DNA of 64,000 nucleotides from Picocystis sp. L7 (GCA_020975725.1 QXJR01000026.1:124001-188000); one strand, 5' to 3'. Positions 10,861 to 21,418 are shown, numbered from the stretch's first letter. Numbers and translations are program-made. Notes: a model not told the origin generated them from the sequence alone.

Positions 10861-12420
10861 TCAATCAACAACTTCGTCTAAGAATGGGGTCCTTGCACAC
10901 CTTTCCTGTGCAAGCGTCATGCTGGGAACGAAGAGGATGTACCCCAACATCCCGAAATAAAGTGCACATCCCATGAGAAGGATTCCATAGTGTGGAAGTG
11001 CTGCCGACGGTAAAAGTGAACCACCCCCTACAACCAAAAAGTAAAAATTGATGCTTCCAATCAGCGCACTACCAGAGCCCCCAAAGATCATCATCCATGT
11101 AGAATTCACCAAACCCTTCATGATCCTCTTTGAAGATGTGAAACGAAGGAGGGTAATCAGAATAAACGGGAGGATGAGACTTTGTTCCACGTTGATGCAC
11201 TGGCTCAGCGTATCAAGATAGCTGCTGTTGGAAAAGAGGACCGCAACCAACAGTGTAGGAATCAACGAGATACTCCTAGTGATCAAAACACGCTGCCAGG
11301 GCTTCACATGCAAGTCAAGGAATCCTTGCATGACGAACTGCCCCGAGTAAGTCCCTGTCATGGTGGAAGATTGTCCTGCAGCCAGCAATCCCACGCCCCA
11401 TATGTACTTCATGGTATTCCCAAAATGCTGCCCGAGGTACTCACCAGCATTTTGGAGGCCAAGATCTTGTATTTGCTTTCCGAAAAAACCCTTTGCAAAG
11501 ACGCTGACCACAAACACATTGATGCACAGGCTCGCAGTCAATGCTACGGTTGCTTCAAGTGCGAAATATCTAGAGGCTTCTCGTGTCGTGACACCGTGTA
11601 CTGTGGTTCTTGAGCGCACGAGCGCCGAGTGGAGGAAAAGGTTGTGTGGCATGATAATTGCCCCAACAATAGCTAATGTCTGAGTCAAATACTTCTTCTC
11701 AATGTCTGGTATAAGAAGCCCCTCGATGACTTGAACTTGATCTACACCCACGCAGAAGTACATGTATCCAAAGCAGAAGCACATGACCGAAATAAGCATC
11801 CCAAAGAAGGCCTCAAGCTTTCTCACCCCCAGACGCTCGATGAACAAAAAGATGAAAGCAGCCAGAGCGCTGATAATCACCCCAATGTAGAGAGGCACTT
11901 TTCCACCGGTGAGTACCTCAATGGCGATCGAACTTCCAATGACTTCCTGCACATCCGATCCAATTATGGCCAGTTCGGTAACAATCCAAAGAAAAATCGA
12001 GACAGGTCTGGAGTATTCAGCTCGGCAGTGCTCGGCCAAGTGTTTGGTAGTGCCAATGCCAAGCCGAGCGGAGAGTATTTGGATGAAGAGTCCCAAGTAG
12101 ATGGACCACAGGAGCACCCACAGCAGCTTCGTTCCGCTGGTTGCACCAGCTTGTAGATCACTTTCAAGGTTTCCGGGATCCACAAACGCAATGCTCATGA
12201 GGAATCCTGGTCCACAGAACAGCCAGAACTTTCTCCATGTGAACCATCCTGGTGACAGTGGTTCTTGATACCGATAGTGCCAGTACCCCAGCAGCTCGTC
12301 GTCTACCCGCAGCGGGGAGGAGGGATCCTCCACTTCATCCTCGTTTTGCCATCCCAGCTCTCGATCGGCACAGTCGGAGCGCTGCGACAGCAGTGGTAGG
12401 CGTGTGACTTCGTCGTCCAT
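10861..12420 (-). CDS. NRAMP-family divalent metal transporter
   Basis: Proton-coupled transporter for Mn2+/Fe2+ and related ions. From the Met at 12420 the protein has 519 residues. It shows a hydrophilic N-terminus of about 60 residues, then around 11-12 hydrophobic segments. The two metal-site motifs are intact: DPGN at 81-84 in TM1 (SIAFVDPGNLESDLQ) and MPHN at 257-260 in TM6. The conserved transport motif with AAGQSSTMTGTYSGQ is also present. Features such as ARLGIGTTKHLAEHCR and SDVQEVIGSSIA match the plant vacuolar NRAMP2/3/4 group, so a vacuolar or endomembrane location is likely by inference. There is no C-terminal EIN2-like domain. An in-frame Met at 12516 would add 32 residues. No intron. 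It is divergent from TIM50. Confidence 0.93.
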   Translation of the reverse strand: MDDEVTRLPLLSQRSDCADRELGWQNEDEVEDPSSPLRVDDELLGYWHYRYQEPLSPGWFTWRKFWLFCGPGFLMSIAFVDPGNLESDLQAGATSGTKLLWVLLWSIYLGLFIQILSARLGIGTTKHLAEHCRAEYSRPVSIFLWIVTELAIIGSDVQEVIGSSIAIEVLTGGKVPLYIGVIISALAAFIFLFIERLGVRKLEAFFGMLISVMCFCFGYMYFCVGVDQVQVIEGLLIPDIEKKYLTQTLAIVGAIIMPHNLFLHSALVRSRTTVHGVTTREASRYFALEATVALTASLCINVFVVSVFAKGFFGKQIQDLGLQNAGEYLGQHFGNTMKYIWGVGLLAAGQSSTMTGTYSGQFVMQGFLDLHVKPWQRVLITRSISLIPTLLVAVLFSNSSYLDTLSQCINVEQSLILPFILITLLRFTSSKRIMKGLVNSTWMMIFGGSGSALIGSINFYFLVVGGGSLLPSAALPHYGILLMGCALYFGMLGYILFVPSMTLAQERCARTPFLDEVVD

Positions 12421-13101
12421 CACGCGTGCTTGTGTCGGTGTCGCCAGGGCTGGTTGACGTCGGTGCTGTCCCCCCTCCGGGACTCCCACCCGGATTAGAA
12501 AGGAACGGACTCCCAATCGGACCCACTTCGACCCAGGTCATCGACCGGATCCCCCGGACGGACCCGACGGTTCGATCGGGGACCGAGGATTCAACACGGT
12601 CTTCGCGATCCATACTTTGTAATTGCAAGGGTGAGAGACGGTCTTTCGACGGTCCCTGGGGCTGGGGCTGGCGGGATGTCTTGCGATTGAATTCGGTTGG
12701 CACCGAAGCTGTTCCCTGCTGGCACACACCTTGTGGAGCCATTGGAACATCCGGCAACAAAGCAGGCAGACGAATCCCCCACCGACCACGACATGTGATC
12801 GCTCCTTCCACGCGCAAGAAATGCAGTGGCTTATGAACAGGAAATCGCGGTTCAACTGGTCGATCCATGGATCCACGCTCCTCTGTCATGGCAGGACCGC
12901 AGCGGACTTGCCCAACGTTTCACAACCACGTCACAACTCCATTGCATCCTTCATCGTAGGGGAGGCCTCGGACTGCCTCTCTGCTCCACCGGGTTCGGAT
13001 CCGGTTTCGACACCCTTTCAGAAGGGGCGTCGACTTCCGATTGGACCGGAAACAGACGGGGGTTCGAAAGGAAACCGACCTGGAACGGTGTCGAAAAGAC
13101 G
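12421..13101. promoter_or_regulatory. Divergent upstream region of NRAMP and TIM50 genes
   Basis: About 680 bases between two divergent starts, with no supported gene. A GGGTTCGGATCCGG sequence lies at about 12990-13003. A GGTTCGAAAGGAAACCG element at about 13061-13077 sits 25 nt upstream of the TIM50 start and resembles TTCGAA-cored elements elsewhere in the window. Confidence 0.4.
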
Positions 13102-14430
13102 ATGGCGATGTCGCAAGCGCTCGCCTTTGCGGCTGCTGCTGCACGTCGAAGCGCCGCACGCGTAGGAGCAATGGCGGCATTGGGCGGTGCTTCGAAAGCA
13201 GGATCCAGGTAGGAACCCAAATCCGCCGAAACCACGACGAAATGCGAAACGGAGGGCTTCGCTGACGGGGATGGCCACGAACGCGTCACGCTTGGAACAG
13301 CGCGGAAACAGCCGGAGGATCGCCTTCGAAGCATCCGGTGGTGGCTGCAGCCAGTGCAATGTTGTGGACGGCACTAGTGGGTGGATCTGCTGCAGTAGGA
13401 TACGCCACTTATAGTACGTGGACGGCGTCGAAGCCTCTCCTACTCGAAACTGTTGGAAGCGAGGTTCGCACGCGAGCGCAGAAGAAGCTGACGGATGGAT
13501 GAACGCGTGTGCAGAGTACGATTTGGAAGAAATCACCGAGGCGGTGAAGGAACTGGAGCGGACGAAAAGGGTCCCGGAAGGAGCCTTTCTCGGAGGCACC
13601 AAGGTTCCCGACGCCGTCATCAAAGCCTGCAAGACCTACGTCGATTACAGACAGGACGCGCAAAAGAAAGTGCAGGAATACGCCGACCCGTCCTCCGAAA
13701 GGTTGCTGCCAGATCTTCCGGTACGCGAAAGCATCGACTCGAAAACCGGCAGTAGGAAATGCGAAGCTTGTCCACCTGGTCTGACCGACGGTTCGTTCTC
13801 GTGATTCTGCATCTGTGTGGATAGCCTTCGCAAGCGCCATACATCAGGACCCTTGTGCTGGACTTGGACGACACTATCATACACTCAGATTGGAAAAGAG
13901 AGCGTGGGTGGAGGACCTTCAAACGTCCAGGAGTGGATGCGTTCCTCAAACAGGTCTCCCAGTTTTACGAGGTGGTAGTGTACACAGACCAGCTGCAGAC
14001 CTATGCTGATCCCATCCTCGACAGGTTAGATCCTAATCGACAGTACATACATTACCGACTGTACCGAGATGCTACCAAATATACAGGTGGCGAGCATGTC
14101 CGTGATTTGAGCCAACTTAACCGAGATCTGTCCAGGGTCATACTCATCAGTCCAAACGAGAAGGCTTTCCGATTGCAACCAGATAATGCGATCGAGGTGC
14201 GCCCATACAAATTGGAAAAGGAGGACACAATGCTGCTGGATCTCATGCCGTTTTTGGAAAGCATCTGTAGAACCAACGTGCCAGATGTTCGGCAAGTTGT
14301 GCGCTCTTACAAGGGCTTGGACGTACCCACGGAATTTAAGCGAAGAATGAAAGAAGTACAAGAGAAAAGCAAGGAAAAGCAGTCTAAGTCACGTGGCTTT
14401 TTCAATCCTATTGCACCCCAGAAACAATGA
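13102..14430 (+). CDS. TIM50: TIM50-type mitochondrial inner-membrane translocase subunit, FCP1-like domain
   Basis: Receptor subunit of the TIM23 presequence translocase. Inferred exons: 13102-13208, 13355-13413, 13482-13720, 13825-14430. The introns are 146, 68 and 104 nt with donors GTAGGA, GTACGT and GTACGC. Together they give 336 residues. The N-terminus (MAMSQALAFAAAAARRSAAR) is a good mitochondrial presequence; exon 2 encodes a single membrane span (LWTALVGGSAAVGYATY). The matrix/intermembrane-space boundary is followed by LLPDLPPSQAPYIRTLVLDL and the FCP1-like phosphatase fold with DWKRERGWRTFKRPGVDAF and DLSQLNRDLSRVI, closely matching plant TIM50. The DxDxT phosphatase motif (DLDDT, from D148) is complete, whereas yeast Tim50 has lost it. 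The last exon is certain; the first three rest on splice signals and frame. Confidence 0.88.
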
Positions 14431-14563
14431 AAATGTGTAATGCCAGCAATACGGGAATTTCAATTATGTCGTTCTGAGGGGGATCCTTTCGTATATACAT
14501 TGAGAAGAGTGAAGCTGCCCCCTACTGAAAGATCTTTGATCTCTCAAGGGACGACTCACATGT

Positions 14564-15109
14564 TCATATCGTTTCGTTTTCCTTGCCAGACTCAAGTGTA
14601 CCCTGGATATCTGCTGGAGAATACTGCACGGACTTGAGGACCTTGTTATCGGAGTCTCTGTAGACCAGCCATTCTCCATCCACTTTCTGGTACGAGCATG
14701 GCTGTTCGAGCTTCACATAGTGCTCCACGGTGGCCTGAGCGATCTCCTCGGTCTCGCATGCTTTGCTCATGTTGCTTCTGTGCACTTCTTCGAACACATC
14801 CTTGAACTTGTCGGCCATCCCAAATTCCAGGACGGCACCGCTCACGACGTACTGGAGGTCTGCGAGCGCATCTGCAGCTTCCACCACGTCGTTGTTTTGG
14901 ATCGCTTGGCGCAATTCGTCGAGCTCTTCCTGGATGAGGGCCACGCGGAGCGCTGCTCGCTTCGCGTCCGGAACGCAAGGCCGCGGTTCCACCGGCACTC
15001 GAAACAGCCGATGGAACTGCGCCACGGCATTCAGGCACTTCGGTTCCCCGATCGTCTTCGCCATTCGTTCCGGAATGGCGCGTGCTGCGTCTTCGAAGCG
15101 ACGCGCCAA
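14564..15109 (-). CDS. MazG/PRA-PH-like nucleoside triphosphate pyrophosphohydrolase
   Basis: A 181-residue protein of the all-alpha NTP pyrophosphatase superfamily (MazG, dCTPase, HisE). The Mg2+-binding pattern is present: a helix with EELDELRQAI (EExxE) followed by VVEAADALADLQYVV (ExxD). The QFHRLFRVPVEPRP start and EVHRSNMSK with a C-terminal KVLKSVQYSPADI are typical of the phosphoribosyl-ATP pyrophosphohydrolase-like group found in bacteria, phages and some eukaryotes. Likely role, by inference, is house-cleaning of non-canonical nucleotides; the substrate cannot be told. There is no targeting peptide beyond a short basic N-terminus and no intron. It converges with TIM50. Confidence 0.85.
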   Translation of the reverse strand: MARRFEDAARAIPERMAKTIGEPKCLNAVAQFHRLFRVPVEPRPCVPDAKRAALRVALIQEELDELRQAIQNNDVVEAADALADLQYVVSGAVLEFGMADKFKDVFEEVHRSNMSKACETEEIAQATVEHYVKLEQPCSYQKVDGEWLVYRDSDNKVLKSVQYSPADIQGTLESGKENETI

Positions 15110-15993
15110 AAAATGGGTCGTTTCGTTTCGCGCGCTTTCTTCACCTCTCGAACCGAAGGACGTGTTGATCGGACGGAGGAAAGGGAGACGATCCGGGTTC
15201 GATCGAGAAAAGCCACCGGGAACATCGGGGGAAGACCGGTTCTAAAGGCCAGAGGAAGGAGAGGCCCCGAAGCATTCGTTCGCGAAGCTCGCACATCGAT
15301 CGTTGATGAAAGAGTGCAACAAGTGGAAGTCGGCGGACGGAATGGTGTGGTACAACATGATGTGGACGCATGGCTACCCAAGTGAGATACCCACCATAGT
15401 GTGGCATTCCTTCCTCCAATGCTTTGGCACATTTCGAAGATTACACCTCGGGAGAGGAGAAGACAGGGTATTCAAGCATCCGGAGCGAACAGGACATGCC
15501 GGTCAGCTCATTCAAAAGGCCTTCGCAACAACAATGTGCGAAATCGATGAGTCTCTTGCAAGCAACAGAGTCAGGCACAGCAGATTTCCACCAACTCGTG
15601 TGGTTTGTGGCCCCGAAGAAGTTACTCGAGTTCTCCTTCACTTGAATGGAGGGCGTGCAAAATCATTGACGAGATGTACATGTCACGGTTGGCCTCATAT
15701 CTCCCTATTCACTCAACATGAATTTCTTCCAGTCGGCATGGACCGTTCCATCCATGCCTTTCCTCAACCTTGCACGATCCTTCTAGGCTTCGACGCATGC
15801 CTTTCCTACGAAAGGATTTCCGAGACAAGAGCCTCTCTCCCACACGTCACAACATCGTCACAACCGATCATTCGCCCTGCCTGGCATGCATTGTCTTTCC
15901 GGAAGAAAGGAAGGCTCCATCAGATTGGATCTCCGGTAGTCCCTTTCAAGATTCTGGATTTGATTGGATGATGGCTCGGGACTGTGACCGGAG
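15110..15993. promoter_or_regulatory. Upstream region between the pyrophosphohydrolase and RibF genes
   Basis: About 880 bases separating divergent genes. A GATCCGGGTTCGATCGAG stretch at about 15187-15204 is a half-site of the GGGTTCGAACCC element seen elsewhere. Open frames here show no recognisable family. Confidence 0.35.
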
Positions 15994-16833
15994 ATGGCGG
16001 CCATGGCCGGCGCGGTGGTGGCGCTGGGAAAATTCGACGCCATGCACGTCGGACATAGAGCATTGGCGGAAGATGCTGCAAGGATGGGAAAACCGTACCT
16101 TGTTTCCTTCTCTGGAATGGCCGAAGTGCTGGGCTGGTCGCCCAGAGCGCCGCTCACGGCCGCCTGCGACCGACACCGTGTGCGTCAACTCTGGAAGAAA
16201 GATTGCGAAGGAAAAGACGTCGGAGAAATAGAACTGCCCTTTGGAGAGATCAGGGAACTCAGCCCAGAGGCATTTGTGGACCTCTTGCGGGACCAGTACT
16301 GCGTGCAAGGAATGGTGGCCGGAGTCAACTACAGGTTCGGATATCGAGCTGCAGGTAACGCAGGGACGCTAGAAAAGCTTGGGAAGGAAAGAGGCATGGA
16401 GGTGAAAATTTTGGACTTGGTAGTGGACAACATAAGTGGAGTTGAGGGAATAATCTCTTCAACACGCGTTCGAGATGCCTTGGAAGTCGGCGATATAATC
16501 ACAGCAAATGCGCTGTTGGGAAGACCGTATAGGTTGGTTGTTGATGCCCCTCCGTACACGGAGCAGTCAAACTCGGGATGCAGCCTAGACTTGTGCTTTT
16601 CACCGGGGCATGTTCTCAATCAATTACCACGACCTGGAAACTACACTTGCACGGTCACTGCTTTAGAAAAGTCAGCGCCATTAGACACAATTGGGTGCCA
16701 TGTCCTCCATCAAGAGGAAGCGTTCACCACGATCGACAGGGATGGCAGAGTGAATATTTCCTTGCGACATAATTCTCAAGCTCACGACGTAGCTATGCTG
16801 TACACACTAGATTTCTGCACCAATGTTATGTGA
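15994..16833 (+). CDS. FAD synthetase, RibF-type nucleotidyltransferase (plastid-type, FAD synthetase domain only)
   Basis: Adenylates FMN to FAD. The 279-residue protein opens directly with the nucleotidyltransferase motif GAVVALGKFDAMHVGHRAL. It continues with LVSFSGMAEVLGWSPRAPLT, VAGVNYRFGYRAAGNAGTL and the conserved ISSTRVRDALEVGDI..ALLGRPYRL, all matching the plant chloroplast RibF1/RibF2 enzymes. These keep the FMN adenylyltransferase domain and lack a true riboflavin kinase. The C-terminal hundred residues form a degenerate beta-domain. No transit peptide is visible at this start, so either the mature enzyme is cytosolic or an upstream exon was missed. The HAD phosphatase at 50621-51646 belongs to the same pathway. 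Confidence 0.9.
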   Translation: MAAMAGAVVALGKFDAMHVGHRALAEDAARMGKPYLVSFSGMAEVLGWSPRAPLTAACDRHRVRQLWKKDCEGKDVGEIELPFGEIRELSPEAFVDLLRDQYCVQGMVAGVNYRFGYRAAGNAGTLEKLGKERGMEVKILDLVVDNISGVEGIISSTRVRDALEVGDIITANALLGRPYRLVVDAPPYTEQSNSGCSLDLCFSPGHVLNQLPRPGNYTCTVTALEKSAPLDTIGCHVLHQEEAFTTIDRDGRVNISLRHNSQAHDVAMLYTLDFCTNVM

Positions 16834-17398
16834 GCGAGGCTTCGCAGCAGGTTGAACCAGTGTTCATAATCTAGTGTGAATAAATGGTCAGGCGTACCAA
16901 CATCGACTGCCCGATTGCTTTTGCCATTGCAAGACCTCGTCTCTCCACCGTTGAATCGAGGTACTTGTGGCCTTCGAATCCCAGCTTGATAGCATTTCAT
17001 CCCCTTTTGCTACTTCGTTCCACAAGCCCCAATTCATAGTCCCTCCCGTCCGCAATGGATCTGAAGAGGACCTGTCATTCACCATCACGCATTTGGACGT
17101 CCCAATGCTTCGTAATTCGATCTCTGCCATGCGTCCAGACACCCCCTGCATTTGTCGGACGTCCTTGGTTGGATTTGTCCTCCTCATTGGCCTGCAAGGC
17201 ATCCCACCAAACGTTGAACGCCAGTGTATCTCCCTATCCAGAGGGGGTTTCCCATTCCCCAACCCCATCGGTTCTATTCTTCTCCCCGCCCTTTCAACAT
17301 CGTCTCTTTTCGTTTCAAACACTCCCTTTTTGATTGGGGAGGATTGAGGGTCGTGTCGACGTTCGACCGAGGCTGCACGAGAAAACTGCGCCGACGCC
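16834..17398. promoter_or_regulatory. Intergenic region before the Psb28 paralog
   Basis: About 565 bases with no supported gene. The first part holds the RibF 3' region, with an AATAAA at about 16879-16884; the rest is the presumed promoter of the downstream gene. Frames open on the minus strand here show no domain. Confidence 0.35.
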
Positions 17399-17962
17399 AT
17401 GGCGACGCGGATGGCGAGCTTGGAAACGCGCAGCTGGGGATCCCGTGGGACGGTCGCAACTTCCAGGACGGTTCAGACGCGCATTCGTGCGTCGGTATCG
17501 AGGTTCCAGCCGAACTATTCTGCTTCGTTTCAATTCATTCGCGGCGTGGATGAACCGGTGCTTCCCGACGTGCGATTGATGCGCTCCAATCGTCCGTCGG
17601 AAGTATTTGCGGTGGCAACCTTTGTGTTTGAAAATCCAAGCCTCTTCCAGGACGAGTACTACCACGGTGATGCAGTTATCGAAGGACTGTACCTCGTCAA
17701 CGTGTTGCGAGGTGGCTGCGAGGACCTGATGTCGGATTGGTATTGGAGGAGTTGGCTGCGGGAACCACCTGGTGCAGACTATTTAGGACAAGCGGCATTC
17801 GTCCTCAAATGCGACCAGGACATCAAAGCTACGTTCAGGGACGGAAAACCGCACGCTGTCGAGGCAAAGTGCACCATCTACACAGCACTCGAGTACAAGA
17901 ACTTTGTGGAATTCATGGAGAAGTATGCAGTGGAACGTGGCATGGGATATGCCATACGCTAA
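17399..17962 (+). CDS. Psb28-like photosystem II assembly protein, divergent paralog with insertion
   Basis: Psb28 is a small stromal-side factor that binds assembling photosystem II (CP47/RC47 complexes). This gene encodes 187 residues with an Arg/Ser-rich plastid transit-like N-terminus. The Psb28 signature follows: FQFIRGVDEPVLPDVRL, ATFVFENPSLF, IEGLYLV, then KATFRDGKPHAVEAK and FVEFMEKYAVERGMGY. Between GLYLVN and DIKATF there are about 39 residues (17702-17818) with no counterpart in Psb28. The segment begins with GT, ends with AG, has no stop and is a multiple of three, so it may be a retained or mis-read intron; its donor (GTGTTG) is weak. It is distinct from the canonical copy at 32488-32946. 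AATAAA follows soon after the stop. Confidence 0.85.
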   Translation: MATRMASLETRSWGSRGTVATSRTVQTRIRASVSRFQPNYSASFQFIRGVDEPVLPDVRLMRSNRPSEVFAVATFVFENPSLFQDEYYHGDAVIEGLYLVNVLRGGCEDLMSDWYWRSWLREPPGADYLGQAAFVLKCDQDIKATFRDGKPHAVEAKCTIYTALEYKNFVEFMEKYAVERGMGYAIR

Positions 17963-18072
17963 GACCATGTAGAAATCCAATAAAATAAGAAGTGACGAGT
18001 GTACTCGCGAGATCGCACTCGTTAGGAATGTTCTCGTGTATATGAATTCAATTCGGATCTAGCCAAGGAGTC

Positions 18073-19473
18073 TCACACGTCCAAAAGGAGGCGACGTGGG
18101 TCTTCTACCACTTCCTTTATGCGCTTCAGGAATGTGACAGCTTCTCTTCCATCAATCAAACGGTGGTCGTACGACAACGCCACGTACATCATGGGGCGAA
18201 CCTCGATCTCGTCATTTATGACCATGGGGCGCTTTTGTATCGAGTGCATCCCAAGCACAGCCGATTGGGGCATGTTGATAATGGGCGTGGAAAGCAAGCT
18301 TCCATAGACGCCCCCGTTGGAGATGGTAAAAGTCCCTCCTGTCATATCATCTATGGAAAGGCTCCCATCCCTCGCTTTCATTCCCAGGGTGTTGATGCCT
18401 TTCTCGATATCTGCGAAAGACATCTTCTCCACATTTCTCAGGACCGGAACCACCAGACCTCTCGGGGTACTCACTGCAATGCTCACATCATGATAGTGTC
18501 TGTACACGATTTCGTCTCCATCGATGACTCCATTTGCTGAAGGGATCTCGCTCAATGCACATGAAGCAGCCCTGACAAATGCAGACATGAAACCCAATTT
18601 CACCCCGTGCTTCTCCATGAATTCGTCCTTGAAAGCTGCACGTAGGTTCAGAAGATTTGTCATATCGATCTCATTGAAAGTGGTCAGCATAGCATAGGTG
18701 TCTTGTGCCTCTTTGAGACGTTCTGCCACCCTACGCCTCAACCTGGACATCGCCACTCGATTCTCTGTGCGCTCTCCTTTAGACACCGATGGCTCAGATT
18801 CAGGCTCTGGTGTCGGTGGAGGTGTTGGTTTCGGTTTCGGTTCGGGTGCGGAAGTTGCTTGAGTATCTGCTTCAGCCTTCATCTCCTCAGGTTTTGGTTC
18901 TGGCGTTGGAGCGGACGGTGTCTCGGATTTTTCTTCCGCAGGAGCTTCCTTCTCGCCTGCTTCTTCCTTCTTCTCTGCGGCTCCTGGTGAGAATTCCGCG
19001 ATGGTTTGTCCGACGATGACGTTGTCTTCGACGCTCACAAGAATTTTGTCGATTACTCCCGCGGCCGGTGAACGCACATCGATGGTGACCTTGTCGGTTT
19101 CGATCTGTGCGATGACCTCGTCTTCTTCCACAGCGTCTCCCACTTCCTTGTCGATGCTGGCGATGGTCCCTTCGGTGATTGACTCTCCCATGGGGGGCAC
19201 CTGGATCGCGTCGTGCAGGACTGGACTCCCAGACACGTGTCGCGCCATCCACCGCGCATGCCATGCTTTTTCCGCAGCATTCTTCGTTGTGCACGGTTGG
19301 TTGGAAAGGGGACCGACGGTCACGAATCCTCTTCCGACGAGCGCGGTCGCGGCTCTCCGACCGCACCTGGACGCTTCCATGGACTCTCCTCCGTTCCTGC
19401 ACGCCACCAGGCGCCTTCCACTGTTCCGAATCGCGGCTGCGAGCGCACGTCTCGCCGCGATCGCGTGCGCCAT
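18073..19473 (-). CDS. DLST: Dihydrolipoamide succinyltransferase, E2 of 2-oxoglutarate dehydrogenase
   Basis: Core subunit of the mitochondrial 2-oxoglutarate dehydrogenase complex in the TCA cycle; it transfers succinyl groups to CoA. The 466-residue protein has an Arg/Ala-rich mitochondrial presequence, then a lipoyl domain beginning [16 protein letters not shown], with the lipoylated Lys at 128 in [10 protein letters not shown] Pro/Glu/Lys-rich linker of about 80 residues follows. The catalytic domain has [32 protein letters not shown] and the active-site [11 protein letters not shown] near the end. As in other DLST proteins there is no clear peripheral subunit-binding domain. Length and architecture match the family. 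No intron. Confidence 0.97.
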   Translation of the reverse strand: MAHAIAARRALAAAIRNSGRRLVACRNGGESMEASRCGRRAATALVGRGFVTVGPLSNQPCTTKNAAEKAWHARWMARHVSGSPVLHDAIQVPPMGESITEGTIASIDKEVGDAVEEDEVIAQIETDKVTIDVRSPAAGVIDKILVSVEDNVIVGQTIAEFSPGAAEKKEEAGEKEAPAEEKSETPSAPTPEPKPEEMKAEADTQATSAPEPKPKPTPPPTPEPESEPSVSKGERTENRVAMSRLRRRVAERLKEAQDTYAMLTTFNEIDMTNLLNLRAAFKDEFMEKHGVKLGFMSAFVRAASCALSEIPSANGVIDGDEIVYRHYHDVSIAVSTPRGLVVPVLRNVEKMSFADIEKGINTLGMKARDGSLSIDDMTGGTFTISNGGVYGSLLSTPIINMPQSAVLGMHSIQKRPMVINDEIEVRPMMYVALSYDHRLIDGREAVTFLKRIKEVVEDPRRLLLDV

Positions 19474-19610
19474 CGTGGCTGGACGTCGGCTTCGTGGTCT
19501 GGACCGTTCTCAACCACCCTTCCTCCTCCCAGTCCTTCCTTTCAGATGGGGAACGAGATGGGGATCGAAAGGGACCAGCCATCGGGTTCCATCGGACGTT
19601 CGATCCGGGT

Positions 19611-20765
19611 TCAAACCATGCCGCTCTGGTTGATGTGGTTCCGGTCGGCGTATTCCACCATCTGGAAGTCGAGCATCTCGCTGGCCAAAGGATACGAGAG
19701 CAGCTCTTGGAAGGAAGCCACGCTGCCGCAACCACCGCCAGAGTGTAGGCGTGAGAGGCCCTGCAAGATGGCCGCCACGAAATGATCCCGACACGTGCGA
19801 TTCTGCGCGTACAGCTCCCGCACCACCGTCTTTCGTTGCAGGTCCGAAGCAGGTGGAGGAGGAGACGCACGACAGAACCAACGCATACCACGTTTCGTGC
19901 GTTCGAACGTGGCCGTCACACGGAACCCGTAAAGGGCGCTTCCATCGTCCATGTCTCGTGGGAGGCAAGTGCGAGACCTGGTCGAACGCTCCACGGGTTC
20001 CAGCGACACAATCATTCCATTCAATTCCCCGTCGTCCTTGATGCCCAGCCAGGCGAGCGGCTGGAACTCGATGTGCTTGAAGAACGGCTTCATCACATCC
20101 GCCTGGAGAGCGCTGTCGGAGAAACGGAGCTCGCCGAACTCGGTCACCACGAACCATTTGCGCACCAATCGTTGGCCTGGGAAGCAAGCCGACCTGGGCT
20201 TCGACACGAATAGGTAGCCTTGGTGGATCACTTGCACGAACGAATTCCCGCTCTCCTGTCGCACTCCCAGCTTCTCGAACACCGAAGCTGGGAAGCTTCC
20301 TTGCGACTTGAGTTTCTTTCGGATGCGGTGGACGGGTTTGCCATCAACCTTCTTGCTTTGGATCTCTTCTTTTCCTTCGTGTTCGTCCTTTTCGTGTTCG
20401 TGTTCCGGTCCGTGCTTAGTTTCGTCCCTCTTTTCCTTGTGCAGACGAGGTGAGATGCTTTTCGTGGCTCTAATGATGGGTTTTTTGATGGCATTTTCCG
20501 CCTTATGCAAGGTGGCAGGTAAGAATCCTCTGGACGTGAGCGAATGTCGCTTCGCCTTGACTTTCGTCTTGGCGTGTGGCACGTCACCGCTCCCTTCGCA
20601 CACCAGGTTCACCTTCAAATCTGCAGGCCACTCCATCCATTCCGCAGAGTTCTGACGCGAACGTGGTGTGAAGGGAAGCTCCTCTTCCGCCACCGCTTCT
20701 CCAGCACCTTCGGTGTCCGCAGAGGTCCCTGCCATCATCTTGCCGTCGTGCTCTGCTTCCTCCAT
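19611..20765 (-). CDS. Unknown protein with a PH-like region
   Basis: A 384-residue protein I cannot assign to a named family. The first 140 residues are charged and low in complexity, with a Lys/Glu/His-rich run around 110-140. From about 175 to 310 a segment (VIHQGYLFVSKPRSA, RKWFVVTEFGELRFSD, KHIEFQPLAWLGIKDD, YGFRVTATFERTKRGMRWF, then REL..HFVAAILQGL) looks like a pleckstrin-homology fold: beta strands with a conserved Trp in RKWFVV and a C-terminal helix. If so it may bind phosphoinositides or act as an adaptor. The upstream region is the pyrimidine-rich repeat shared with the divergent DDT/PHD gene. It is co-oriented with DLST, with 137 nt between them. Coding status is likely given the uninterrupted frame with low-GC-bias codons. 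Confidence 0.6.
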   Translation of the reverse strand: MEEAEHDGKMMAGTSADTEGAGEAVAEEELPFTPRSRQNSAEWMEWPADLKVNLVCEGSGDVPHAKTKVKAKRHSLTSRGFLPATLHKAENAIKKPIIRATKSISPRLHKEKRDETKHGPEHEHEKDEHEGKEEIQSKKVDGKPVHRIRKKLKSQGSFPASVFEKLGVRQESGNSFVQVIHQGYLFVSKPRSACFPGQRLVRKWFVVTEFGELRFSDSALQADVMKPFFKHIEFQPLAWLGIKDDGELNGMIVSLEPVERSTRSRTCLPRDMDDGSALYGFRVTATFERTKRGMRWFCRASPPPPASDLQRKTVVRELYAQNRTCRDHFVAAILQGLSRLHSGGGCGSVASFQELLSYPLASEMLDFQMVEYADRNHINQSGMV

Positions 20766-20767
20766 GG

Positions 20768-21085
20768 ACCCCTCCTCCCTCTCAGCCTCCCCTCCCTCAA
20801 CCTCTCTCCCTCTCAGCCTCCCTGTCCCTCCCTCCCTCTCTCAGCTTCCCTCCCTCAACCTCTCTCCCTCTCAGCCTTCCCTCCCTCAACCTCCCTCCCT
20901 CTCAGCCTCCCCTCCCTCAACCTCTCTCCCTCTCAGCCTTCCCTCCCTCAACCTCTCCCTCTCTCAGCCTCCCTCCCTCAACCTCTCCCTCTCTCAGCCT
21001 CGATCCCTCTCTCGACCTCCATCCCTCTCCCTGTCTCCCACCCTGGTTCCCTCTCACCCTCAGCCTCTGTCCTTCTGTACCTTTC
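20768..21085. repeat. Pyrimidine-rich minisatellite between divergent genes
   Basis: A run of imperfect tandem units built from CCTCCCTCAACCTCTCTC and CCCTCTCAGCCT, repeated about a dozen times and degenerating toward 21080. One strand is nearly all C/T. It lies 3 nt beyond the start codon of the PH-like gene and about 440 nt upstream of the DDT/PHD gene. Such tracts can form triplex or altered DNA or act as promoter elements; that is inference. The strand asymmetry keeps several reading frames open. Confidence 0.85.
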
Positions 21086-21418
21086 CCTGTCCGTCCTTCT
21101 CGGCTTCCATCGAAGAAGCGGCCAGGTGCAACGGCAATCGGCGGATGTCCGTCGCTGTCCATGTAGCTGGTGGTCTGGGAAGGTTGGCAGGTGGATGCGA
21201 ACTGCCACGATGGGGATGCGACCGAGACGGATGCACGAAGTGGCTGCACTTGGAGGATGGATGGATGGGACCCATCGGTGGTGCCATCCCGCCTCGCCTG
21301 GAGCGACCGGTCTTGCCAAAACCACTTCGAGCATACCCCATCCCTTCTCTCAACCTCCATACCGAAATATACCCTATTATGGACGATCCTCGTGTCCGCC
21401 TCGTCCTCCGGGGATCCC

